In this document: positions 1 through 7,725 of the stretch, piece after piece
Numbering within the stretch: the stretch's first letter is position 1
How the letters are laid out: every line of letters starts with the position of its first letter
Source: Polaribacter litorisediminis
GTDB lineage: Bacteria > Bacteroidota > Bacteroidia > Flavobacteriales > Flavobacteriaceae
Reading direction: 5' to 3'
Length of the DNA: 64,000 nt
Assembly: GCF_019968605.1 (NCBI RefSeq)
Contig: NZ_CP082966.1
Coordinates: 2,469,501-2,533,500 of the forward strand
Notes under the pieces: model-generated
What the model was told of the DNA's origin: nothing
What the model saw: only the letters and a program-made list of their open reading frames with translations
The model's database searches: none
Program-made: the position numbers and the translations under genes

Positions 1-6
1 TTTAAG

Positions 7-1059
7 ATGTTTATAAAGCGCTATAAATATGTATTAATATCATTCGCGGTAATGTACGCAGCACTTCTTCTTTTCGTTTTTATAATTAGGTTACCATCTT
101 ACTCCATTCAAACTACTGGGAAATTATACATTATCAATAAAGTAAGCAGAGATATTACCGTCTTTGACTTGTTTACTGGCACCGAAATAGCCGAAATACC
201 CATTAACATAGAAGCGCATGAAGCCATCACTACTCTAGACAATAACCATATTATTTTGACAGATTTTGGAGCAGTCGATAGCGAAGGAAGCCACCTTACT
301 TTTATAAATACAACAACCAACAAAGTTGAAAAGACAATAGATTTAAAAAGAAAAATAAATGTAAATGGTATTGTTACGATTCCTAAAACGAATAAACTTG
401 TGCTTGTTGATTATGTTCGCAACTTTTTATTGGTGCTGAATATAGACACCAAACGTATTGAAAAGGAAATACAAACGAAACAAAAAAACAGTCATCTCGT
501 TGCACTTCACCCACATAAACCCATCGCTTATGTTACCAATATGAAGTCTAACTCGGTAAGTGTTATGGATCTAAAAAAAGACGAAGTCGTTAAAATTATT
601 CCTTGCGGATTAACCACTGAAAGTATTGATATTACGCCCGATGGTTCAGAAATTTGGGTTACTAATAAAAATGAGAATTCGATTACAATTATAAATACCA
701 CAACCAATGAAGTGGTCGCCACGATACCCACTGAAAAAGAACCTTTAAAACTAAAGTTTACCATTGACGGCGCTCATTGTTTGGTTGCCAATGCAAGCGG
801 TGGCAGTATTACTGTTTATGACCAAGCTTCTAAAAAGAGAATAAAAACCATTCGTATTCCTGGACGCAATGAAATCGTTGAGAGAATTCTTTACCATACC
901 CCTCGCCCTGTTAATATTTTAATGCATCCTAATGGAATTTACGCATTTGTATCGAATTCTAATGCCAATAAAATTGAAGTAATTGACCTGAAAACGTTCA
1001 AAATTGTGAGTCGTATTGGTACCGGTAAAGTTCCGGATGCATTGGCGTTTTTAGAATAA
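7..1059 (+). CDS. Membrane-anchored YVTN-type beta-propeller protein
   Basis: 350 residues. A hydrophobic segment at about residues 8-29 follows a basic start (MFIKRYKY) with no cleavage or lipobox motif, so it looks like an N-terminal membrane anchor with the rest outside the cytoplasm. The remainder is a run of propeller blades of the YVTN class, seen as recurring units such as NSVSVMDLKKDEVVKII, NSITIINTTTNEVVATI, GSITVYDQASKKRIKTI and NKIEVIDLKTFKIVSRI. Proteins of this family bind partners or metal sites rather than sharing one reaction, so no function is assigned. It lies 188 bp upstream of a LruC lipoprotein on the same strand, and a degenerate copy of its last 21 codons sits downstream of that gene, so the pair has probably been duplicated together. 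The start is only 6 bp from the window edge, so a longer N-terminus cannot be excluded. Confidence 0.85.
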   Translation: MFIKRYKYVLISFAVMYAALLLFVFIIRLPSYSIQTTGKLYIINKVSRDITVFDLFTGTEIAEIPINIEAHEAITTLDNNHIILTDFGAVDSEGSHLTFINTTTNKVEKTIDLKRKINVNGIVTIPKTNKLVLVDYVRNFLLVLNIDTKRIEKEIQTKQKNSHLVALHPHKPIAYVTNMKSNSVSVMDLKKDEVVKIIPCGLTTESIDITPDGSEIWVTNKNENSITIINTTTNEVVATIPTEKEPLKLKFTIDGAHCLVANASGGSITVYDQASKKRIKTIRIPGRNEIVERILYHTPRPVNILMHPNGIYAFVSNSNANKIEVIDLKTFKIVSRIGTGKVPDALAFLE

Positions 1060-1247
1060 AACATTACGTTAACCTTTAGTTAAATGCCATTCATCTATAG
1101 GTAGATTAGAATCATCTAATTTTGGCTTATTTAGAGCTAATTTATCAATAAATTTGTAATAGAAATTTAGTAGTGTACATATTGCATAATTAAACCTTAA
1201 TAACAAAATTAAACAAAAAAAATCTAATTAATTTAAACCCCATTGCC

Positions 1248-2615
1248 ATGAAAAAGACCATAATCAATTTTTTTAAAATCACTTTTACGATAGCTTTATT
1301 GTATAGCTGTAATCCCTCTTCAATAGAAGATATAGAACAGGTAAGTGAAACTTCTGATGTTTTATTAATTCCTGCCGGATTTGATTTTAGCACACACCAA
1401 AAAGTAACCATCAATATTGTTGAAAATGCAGCGTATGCAAAATACGATGTGTACGCATATTCTGATGAAACACTTGATGATTCTGAAATTTTAGATAGAT
1501 TAATTTTTTCAGGTGTTCCAAGCAACGGAGTGTTAAAACAAACAATTAACGTACCTACATACTACAATAAAGTATATATCCGAAGAAATGAAGGGCTAAA
1601 TGTATCGACAACAGTAAAAGATATTGTGAATCAAGAAGTAAATTTCAATTCATCTGAAGCTCAAAGTAGTGGGAAATCTACATCTAATAAAAATTTAGTG
1701 AACACAGATACAGATGGAGATGGTATTTTTGATCAAGATGATGCAGCTCCATTTGACCCACAAATAGCTTTTGAATATTTTACGCCAAGTAAAAACGGAA
1801 GAGGTATACTAGCTTTTGAAGATTCATGGCCCGCAACTGGTGACTATGATTTTAATGATATCTCTTTAAGATATAACGTAACTACATTTTTAAATGCTGA
1901 TAATTTAGCTGTTGGTTTTGATTTTAAATATAAGATTCTCTCAAATAGAGCTGGTAATTATAATGGTTTGGGGTTTGAAATGGAGGGTATAGCTCCTTCT
2001 CAAATTGAAAGTGTTACTGAGCCTATTTTAACCTTGGATATTATAAACCTCAATCCAAATGGTACAGAAGCGGGGCAAGATAATGCAGTTATTATTGTAA
2101 CAGACGCCATCCGTAATACTAGAAACAACGGATTTCATGAGATGACCGTTAAAGTTAAATTTGTAAATCCTATCAGCACATCAGACATAGGTGTTGCCCC
2201 TTTTAATCCTTTTTTAATAAAAAATTTAAGTGTACATGATAGCATTGTTGGGCCAGCAGTAAGACACCGTGAAGTTCACTTACCAAACATGAAGCGAACT
2301 AGTTTGGGTCTTATCACTACGGATGAAGCAAACCAGAATAGCAACGAGGATCCTTTTGGAACTTACATCTCCGAAAGCGGCTACCCATGGGCACTAAGTA
2401 TAATTGAAGATCCAATAATTGTTAGAGGTACTAGACCTAGTAGAACTTCTTATTTTAAGGTTCTAAAAGATACAATCAATATATCTGAAGGTTATAAGTT
2501 CTTTAAAAACTGGGCTGAATCTGGAGGTTCTGAGTATAAAGATTGGTATTCGAATAATAGACAAGGTTATAGAAACGAAGCGTTATTACAAGAAGAAAAA
2601 GAAGAAGAGGACTAG
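1248..2615 (+). CDS. LruC-domain lipoprotein (copy 1)
   Basis: 455 residues. The N-terminus is a lipoprotein signal (MKKTIINFFK, hydrophobic core, then LLYSCNPSS with Cys21 as the likely lipid-bearing residue). Residues about 38-130 form an N-terminal domain shared with the second LruC protein at 7.7 kb. A calcium-binding-type aspartate ladder follows (DTDGDGIFDQDD, about residue 154), then the LruC/DUF4842 domain with its GDYDFND core (about residue 200) running to about residue 430. The tail is acidic (QEEKEEED). LruC was first named in Leptospira; the family is surface or periplasmic and without a settled function. The start is fixed by the signal peptide. A strong hairpin terminator follows at 2791, beyond a damaged partial copy of the gene's own 3' end. 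Confidence 0.85.
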   Translation: MKKTIINFFKITFTIALLYSCNPSSIEDIEQVSETSDVLLIPAGFDFSTHQKVTINIVENAAYAKYDVYAYSDETLDDSEILDRLIFSGVPSNGVLKQTINVPTYYNKVYIRRNEGLNVSTTVKDIVNQEVNFNSSEAQSSGKSTSNKNLVNTDTDGDGIFDQDDAAPFDPQIAFEYFTPSKNGRGILAFEDSWPATGDYDFNDISLRYNVTTFLNADNLAVGFDFKYKILSNRAGNYNGLGFEMEGIAPSQIESVTEPILTLDIINLNPNGTEAGQDNAVIIVTDAIRNTRNNGFHEMTVKVKFVNPISTSDIGVAPFNPFLIKNLSVHDSIVGPAVRHREVHLPNMKRTSLGLITTDEANQNSNEDPFGTYISESGYPWALSIIEDPIIVRGTRPSRTSYFKVLKDTINISEGYKFFKNWAESGGSEYKDWYSNNRQGYRNEALLQEEKEEED

Positions 2616-2758
2616 TTTGGGTCTCGTGGAGATTGCGGCAAGCGAGGATCCTTCTAGACGTTATATCACTAGAAGCGGCTAACCATAGGCACTAAGTATA
2701 GTTTGAAGATTCAATAATTGTTAGAGGTACTAGAAACGAAGGTTTATTACAATAATAT
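2616..2758 (+). pseudogene. Degenerate copy of the 3' part of the LruC gene
   Basis: Directly after the LruC stop codon the DNA repeats, in shortened and damaged form, the 3' region of that gene. The sequence beginning ACTAGTTTGGGTCT at 2612 matches the one near 2299. GAGGATCCTT, AGAAGCGGCTA, GCACTAAGTATA, CAATAATTGTTAGAGGTACT and CGAAGG...TTATTACAA recur in the same order. Internal deletions and a stop (GGC TAA where the intact gene has GGC TAC) show that it is not translated as a domain. It is best read as a decayed tandem duplicate. Confidence 0.75.
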
Positions 2759-2790
2759 CCTCCGACGTATTTAAGAATAAAGTATTAAAA

Positions 2791-2830
2791 AATAATTCCC
2801 TGAGGTAAAACCTCGGGGAATTATTTTTTC
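2791..2830 (+). terminator. Rho-independent terminator after LruC copy 1
   Basis: A 15-bp stem (AATAATTCCCTGAGG and its complement, one G-T pair) closes a TAAAA loop and is followed by TTTTTTC. It is the first strong hairpin downstream of the lipoprotein gene. Confidence 0.8.
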
Positions 2831-2832
2831 AA

Positions 2833-2994
2833 TACCAGCAGGATTTTATTTTAGTACTCTTTATGATGTAACAATTCATATTAAAGAAAATGAAGCGTAT
2901 GCTAAATATGATATGCATGCTTCTTCTTATGAATTATACGACACTGAAACAGAAATTTTTGAGAATGAACTTGGGAAAACAGCTGCAGAAAACA
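2833..2994 (+). pseudogene. Truncated 5' part of a third LruC-type gene
   Basis: The plus strand encodes a recognisable piece of the N-terminal domain of the LruC lipoproteins: IPAGFYFSTLYDVT, then ENEAYAKYDMHA, then ETEIFENELGK. The last piece matches the insertion found only in the larger LruC protein (ETFENESGE), so this is not a copy of its immediate neighbour but part of a third paralogue. There is no start codon, signal peptide or LruC domain. It starts directly after the terminator hairpin and ends at a junction with a YVTN fragment. Confidence 0.7.
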
Positions 2995-3057
2995 TTCACA
3001 ATTGTGAGTCGTATTGGCACAGGTAAAGTTGCGGATGCATGGGCGTTTATCAAGTAG
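2992..3057 (+). pseudogene. Detached last 21 codons of a YVTN propeller gene
   Basis: This piece encodes TFTIVSRIGTGKVADAWAF and a stop, almost the same as the C-terminus of the first gene in the window (TFKIVSRIGTGKVPDALAF). It is joined to the preceding LruC fragment in a different frame, so the pair cannot make a fusion protein. It shows that the YVTN-LruC neighbourhood was rearranged. Confidence 0.75.
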
Positions 3058-3331
3058 CTTACATCCAACGGCTTACCAAGAAAACCGTTCAAGTATAAAA
3101 TAGTTGATATGCATCGTGAGACGCCTTCATTCAAATCAACTAGCTTACTTGATAAGGAAATCCATAAAAACTTAAAAATAAGAAAAGACCATATTTGCAT
3201 CTTAAAATGAAAAGAACTACATTTATACATACAAAGCATTTGTAAAATTAAATGCTTTTCATAAATCTTTTTTTACTAAAACAAGAACCTATTATACACC
3301 AACCCAAAACTCTAAAACCAACCCCTTAATT

Positions 3332-4225
3332 ATGAAAGGAATCATATTAGCCGGAGGATCTGGCACTAGATTATACCCTTTAACAAAAGGAACCTCTAAA
3401 CAGCTTCTTCCGATCAACGATAAACCGATGATTTACTATCCATTATCCGTTTTAATGTTAGCAGGAATTAAAGAAATCTTAATTATTTCAACGCCTATTG
3501 ATTTACCCAGATTTGAGCGATTATTGGGTGATGGAAGTGATATCGGAATGCAATTTTCATATAAAGAACAACCTTCGCCAGATGGATTAGCACAAGCGTT
3601 TATTATCGGAGAAGAATTTATTGGTAATGATGATGTTTGTTTAGTACTTGGTGATAATATTTTTTATGGCTACGGATTTTCTAAAATGTTAGCCAATGCA
3701 GTTAAAACAGTTGAAGATGCCAAAAAAGCTACCGTTTTTGGGTATTATGTAAAAGATCCTGAACGCTATGGAGTGGTAGAGTTTGATACCGCTGGAAATG
3801 CTTTAAGTATTGAAGAAAAACCTGCAAACCCGAAAAGTAATTTCGCGGTCGTTGGTTTGTATTTTTATCCTAATAGTGTTGTGGAAATTGCCAAAAATGT
3901 AAAACCTAGTCATCGTGGTGAATTAGAAATAACAACCGTAAACCAAGAATACCTTCAACAAGAAAACTTAAAAGTAGAACTCATGGGCAGAGGCTATGCT
4001 TGGTTAGATACAGGAACGCATGAAAGTTTATTGGAAGCTTCTAATTATATACAAACTATAGAAAATAGACAAGGATTAAAAGTTGCTTGTTTGGAAGAAA
4101 TAGCTTTTGAAAAAAAGTATATTTCAAGAGAACAGTTACTAAAATTAGCAGAACCTTTAAAAAAGAATGGGTACGGACAATATTTAATAGAAAGAGCAAA
4201 CGAAAAAGGAACCTATGAACTTTAG
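3332..4225 (+). CDS. rfbA: Glucose-1-phosphate thymidylyltransferase (RmlA)
   Basis: 297 residues, normal length. It joins dTTP and glucose 1-phosphate to make dTDP-glucose, the first step to dTDP-L-rhamnose. The nucleotide-binding signature is at the start ([11 protein letters not shown], residues 8-18), followed by [19 protein letters not shown] and the metal-site stretch LGDNIFYG (about residue 109). [12 protein letters not shown] lies near residue 230. It is the first gene of a four-gene operon whose next gene starts inside its last 11 bases. Cytoplasmic; in many bacteria this enzyme is feedback-inhibited by dTDP-rhamnose. Confidence 0.96.
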   Translation: MKGIILAGGSGTRLYPLTKGTSKQLLPINDKPMIYYPLSVLMLAGIKEILIISTPIDLPRFERLLGDGSDIGMQFSYKEQPSPDGLAQAFIIGEEFIGNDDVCLVLGDNIFYGYGFSKMLANAVKTVEDAKKATVFGYYVKDPERYGVVEFDTAGNALSIEEKPANPKSNFAVVGLYFYPNSVVEIAKNVKPSHRGELEITTVNQEYLQQENLKVELMGRGYAWLDTGTHESLLEASNYIQTIENRQGLKVACLEEIAFEKKYISREQLLKLAEPLKKNGYGQYLIERANEKGTYEL

Positions 4226-4787
4226 CAGAGCATTAATACCCGATGTAATTATTTGTGAACCTACTGTCTTTGGCGATGACCGAGGCTATTTTGTAGAAAC
4301 GTTCCGACAAGATAAGCTGGAAGAATTTTTAGGATTTAAAATTGATTTTTGTCAGGATAATGAGTCTAAATCTTCTTACGGAGTTTTAAGAGGGCTGCAT
4401 TACCAATTACCACCTTTTGCGCAAACCAAATTGGTAAGAGTATTGCAAGGCCGTGTTTTAGATGTTGCTGTAGATATTAGAAAGGGTTCTAAAACTTTTG
4501 GGCAGCATGTTACCGTTGAATTAACAGGAGAAAACAAAAAGCAAGTATTGGTTCCTAGAGGATTTGCCCATGGATTTGTAGTTTTGAGTGATGAAGCTAC
4601 CTTTGCGTATAAAGTAGATAATTATTATAGCCCTGAATGTGATCGTGGAATTGCATTTAATGATCCGTCGTTACATATCGATTGGAAGTTACCCGTTGAA
4701 AAAATGCAATTATCAGCAAAAGACACCAAACAACCTCTTTTTAAAGATGCAACACATTTTGAAAATTTAATATCACTATATGAATAA
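4215..4787 (+). CDS. rfbC: dTDP-4-dehydrorhamnose 3,5-epimerase (RmlC)
   Basis: 190 residues, usual for the cupin-fold family. It epimerises dTDP-4-keto-6-deoxyglucose at C3 and C5. Diagnostic pieces are RGLHYQ (the His is the catalytic base in the family), [15 protein letters not shown] and [15 protein letters not shown]. It overlaps rfbA by 11 bases and rfbD by 8 bases, so the three are translationally linked. The order A-C-D-B puts the epimerase before the reductase, a common order in Bacteroidota. Confidence 0.96.
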   Translation: MNFSRALIPDVIICEPTVFGDDRGYFVETFRQDKLEEFLGFKIDFCQDNESKSSYGVLRGLHYQLPPFAQTKLVRVLQGRVLDVAVDIRKGSKTFGQHVTVELTGENKKQVLVPRGFAHGFVVLSDEATFAYKVDNYYSPECDRGIAFNDPSLHIDWKLPVEKMQLSAKDTKQPLFKDATHFENLISLYE

Positions 4788-5637
4788 TCTATTAGTAACC
4801 GGTGCCAACGGGCAATTAGGTTCTGAAATTAAAGCATTGGCACACTTGTACCCAGCCTATCATTTTCATTTCACAGATTCTAAAGAATTAGACATTACGA
4901 ATCATGCAGGTGTTGATGAGTTTATAAAAACAAAGAATATTTCAGTCATTATAAATTGTGCAGCACATACGGCTGTTGATAAAGCTGAAAGTGACCAAGA
5001 AATGGCCGCAAAACTAAACCATTTAGCGGTAGAAAATTTCGCAAAAATAGCCAAGGCTCACAACATTCAATGCATCCATATTTCAACAGATTATGTTTTT
5101 GATGGTACTAATCATATGCCGTATACGGAAAATGAAAAGACAAATCCACAAAGTGTATACGGTAGCACAAAATTAGCAGGCGAACAAGCCTTACAAGAAA
5201 TTAACCCTGCCAATTCCATAATTGTGCGCACCTCATGGGTGTACTCAAGTTTTGGTAATAATTTCGTAAAAACAATGCTCCGTTTGGGTCTTGAAAGAGA
5301 GGAATTAGGGGTCATTGTAGACCAAATAGGAACACCAACTTATGCAAGAGATTTGGCAAAAGCACTGTTAGATATCATTCCTCAATTAAAGACTGAAACG
5401 GTAGAAGTCTATCATTATTCCAATAAAGGGGTGGCTAGTTGGTATGATTTTGCGAAAGCTATTTTCGATATCAAAGAAATTAATGTTACCTTAAATGCCA
5501 TTGAAACATCACAATACCCAACTGCCGCAAAAAGACCTTTTTACAGTGTATTAAACAAAAACAAAATAGAAAACACCTTTCAAATAGAAATCCCTAATTG
5601 GAGAGATTCTTTGAAAGAATGTTTGCAGAAATTATAA
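4780..5637 (+). CDS. rfbD: dTDP-4-dehydrorhamnose reductase (RmlD)
   Basis: 285 residues. An extended short-chain dehydrogenase that reduces dTDP-4-keto-rhamnose to dTDP-L-rhamnose with NAD(P)H. The Rossmann motif GANGQLGSE is at residues 8-16, STDYVFDG about residue 103, and the active-site YGSTKLAGE (YxxxK) about residue 127. The start overlaps the end of rfbC by 8 bases. 56 bp separate it from rfbB. Confidence 0.95.
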   Translation: MNNLLVTGANGQLGSEIKALAHLYPAYHFHFTDSKELDITNHAGVDEFIKTKNISVIINCAAHTAVDKAESDQEMAAKLNHLAVENFAKIAKAHNIQCIHISTDYVFDGTNHMPYTENEKTNPQSVYGSTKLAGEQALQEINPANSIIVRTSWVYSSFGNNFVKTMLRLGLEREELGVIVDQIGTPTYARDLAKALLDIIPQLKTETVEVYHYSNKGVASWYDFAKAIFDIKEINVTLNAIETSQYPTAAKRPFYSVLNKNKIENTFQIEIPNWRDSLKECLQKL

Positions 5638-5693
5638 AAACATCAACTGAAACCAATCCTAAGATTTATTATACTTAAAATACCCAAAAAACA

Positions 5694-6749
5694 ATGGAGA
5701 AAAAAAATATTTTAGTAACCGGAGGAGCAGGATTTATCGGCTCTCATTTAGTACGTTTATTAGTTCATAAATATCCTCATTACCATATTATAAATATGGA
5801 TTTATTAACCTATGCCGGTAATTTAGCCAATTTAAAGGATATAGAAGACATGCCAAATTACACCTTTGTAAAATGTGATATTTGTGATTTTGAAAAAGTA
5901 AAGGAAGTATTTACAACCTACAAAATAGACAATGTAATTCATTTGGCAGCAGAATCTCATGTAGACCGTTCTATTTTAGATCCGTTTTCATTTGCCCAAA
6001 CCAATATTATGGGTACGTTAAGTTTGTTACAAAATGCAAAGTTTGCTTGGGAAGGTAATTTTGAGGGTAAATTATTTTACCATGTTTCTACCGACGAAGT
6101 GTACGGCTCTTTGGGTGAAGAAGGTTTCTTTTTAGAAACAACCGCCTATGATCCGCATTCACCCTATTCAGCATCTAAAGCATCCTCTGACCACTTTGTA
6201 CGAGCTTTTCATGATACCTACGGCCTGCCAACAGTGATCTCTAACTGCTCTAATAACTATGGCTCGTACCAATTTCCAGAAAAATTAATTCCGCTATTTA
6301 TCAATAATATCTGCAACAACAAACCCTTACCTGTTTACGGAAAAGGAGAAAATATTCGCGATTGGTTGTTTGTAAATGATCATGCAAGTGCTATTGATGT
6401 TATCTTTAGCAAAGGAAAATTAGGAGACACCTACAACATTGGTGGTTTTAACGAATGGAAGAACATTGATTTGATTAAAGTATTAATTGAAACCACAGAC
6501 CGATTGTTAGGCAGACCAAAAGGTGCTTCAGATCACTTAATTACGTATGTAACCGATCGTGCTGGTCATGATTTACGGTATGCTATTGATGCCACAAAAC
6601 TAAAAAATGAACTAGGCTGGGAACCTTCTTTACAATTTGAAGAAGGAATTGAAAAAACCGTAAAATGGTATTTAGAAAATAAAGAGTGGATGGATAACAT
6701 TACTTCTGGCGCTTATGAAAAGTATTATGCAGATATGTATACGCAGTAA
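5694..6749 (+). CDS. rfbB: dTDP-glucose 4,6-dehydratase (RmlB)
   Basis: 351 residues, full length. It converts dTDP-glucose to dTDP-4-keto-6-deoxyglucose, the second pathway step. It has the NAD-binding GGAGFIGSHLV at residues 9-19, AAESHVDRSI, the catalytic STDEVYG, and YSASKASSD with the YxxxK pair. LIPLFINN and NIRDWLFVNDH are typical of this dehydratase. With it the operon is complete for dTDP-L-rhamnose, which the glycosyltransferases at 32-47 kb could use. Confidence 0.96.
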   Translation: MEKKNILVTGGAGFIGSHLVRLLVHKYPHYHIINMDLLTYAGNLANLKDIEDMPNYTFVKCDICDFEKVKEVFTTYKIDNVIHLAAESHVDRSILDPFSFAQTNIMGTLSLLQNAKFAWEGNFEGKLFYHVSTDEVYGSLGEEGFFLETTAYDPHSPYSASKASSDHFVRAFHDTYGLPTVISNCSNNYGSYQFPEKLIPLFINNICNNKPLPVYGKGENIRDWLFVNDHASAIDVIFSKGKLGDTYNIGGFNEWKNIDLIKVLIETTDRLLGRPKGASDHLITYVTDRAGHDLRYAIDATKLKNELGWEPSLQFEEGIEKTVKWYLENKEWMDNITSGAYEKYYADMYTQ

Positions 6750-6954
6750 ATGTGTTACTAATATTCATATCAATCCTCCTTTTTAATGAAATGTACCCTA
6801 TTACGGTTAGTTCTTTGCTCCTTGTAAGAAGAGAATTCAACTAAACGAAATGGGGTTTTTAGTGCTCTTTCAAATGTACAGACGCGGTCTATTTTAAGAT
6901 ATAATACCTCGAAAAACAGGTTCTTTTTTGGATTACTTTTTATCAAAAAATAAT

Positions 6955-7130
6955 TTTTGAAGTCAATAGATACACACGTACAAATTTTAATCTTTAGACA
7001 ATTTAAAGTCAGTTCTTTCATCAGATATTAGGTTTCAGTTTGAACGCAGTCAAGAACTATTCGAATGCTTTCAATAGGTTTCTACTGCGCTCAACTAGAC
7101 AGGCGTTAAACATGTATATTTACTGCTAAC
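6955..7130. repeat. Dispersed intergenic repeat, copy 1
   Basis: Shares two conserved blocks with the stretches at 9899-10052 and 10065-10166: TAATCTTTAGACAATTTAAA with TTCTTTCATCAG, and GAATGCTTTCAATAGGTTT with CTGCGCTCAAC. The second block belongs to a class of short repeats widespread in flavobacterial genomes. This copy is the most diverged of the three. Confidence 0.65.
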
Positions 7131-7186
7131 CACTATTCATATAGGGATAGCACATAATAAAATTGTAGTGTTTTAAGCAGCACCTT

Positions 7187-7274
7187 TTTACTTCTGAATA
7201 AAAGTATCTTTACTTTTGAATAAAACTATTTTTACTTTTGGGTAAAACTATCTATACTTTTAAGTGCAACTGTA
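7187..7274. repeat. 22-bp tandem repeat, four imperfect units
   Basis: Units begin at 7187, 7209, 7231 and 7253, all variants of TTTACTTTTGAATAAAACTAT. The period is exactly 22 bp (about two helical turns), about 450 bp upstream of LruC copy 2. Confidence 0.65.
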
Positions 7275-7725
7275 TTCTATTAAACGCAGGTATATAGGCG
7301 TATTAATGAAAATGGTTCTTCAAAAGGATTACTTATGCACTTGAAATTTATTTTCTTAAAATGCTATTCTAAATAAAAGCATAGCATACGTTAAGGCTTC
7401 TTTTTTAATTGAAATAGTAAGGAAAAAGACCTATTTTATAACAAGAATTTCAAGTGATAAATAGTCTCTCTAGCTCTACAAAATTGCAGCGGTTGTGAAT
7501 CAAGAAGTAATACATTTTAACGGTAGTTTTATTCCTTTAAACGATACTAAAAATCTATTTATCTATGAACCCGTTTTTAAGTTTTAACATTTAACTACAT
7601 TTACGAGACATTGTGTATTAAATAGAAAAAATAATGGCTACATGCTATTTAGTTCTTTGTTCATACCAAATAAATTCTTATATTATTTCTTTAAAACGTT
7701 TAGTCCAATTCAAACCCTCTTTATA

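Larger units (their letters stand above)
6750..7725. other. Intergenic stretch between rfbB and LruC copy 2
   Basis: No convincing gene. An 83-codon minus-strand frame (6770-7021) has no recognisable family, and its start lies inside a repeat that recurs at 9.9 kb, so I do not call it. The stretch holds the dispersed repeat at 6955-7130, a 22-bp tandem repeat at 7187-7274, and a short scrap at about 7493-7510 (TTGTGAATCAAGAAGTAA) identical to part of LruC copy 1 (residues IVNQEV), which is further LruC debris. Confidence 0.5.

Noticed and set aside
2791..2830. Attenuator or riboswitch before the third LruC fragment
   Set aside because: The stem with a T-run is fully explained as a terminator; the downstream gene is a fragment.
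2934..3239. 101-codon minus-strand frame
   Set aside because: It runs antisense through the LruC/YVTN fragments; the plus-strand fragments explain the sequence.
6770..7021. 83-codon minus-strand frame after rfbB
   Set aside because: Its start lies in a dispersed repeat that recurs at 9.9 kb without the frame. No family, promoter or signal peptide.
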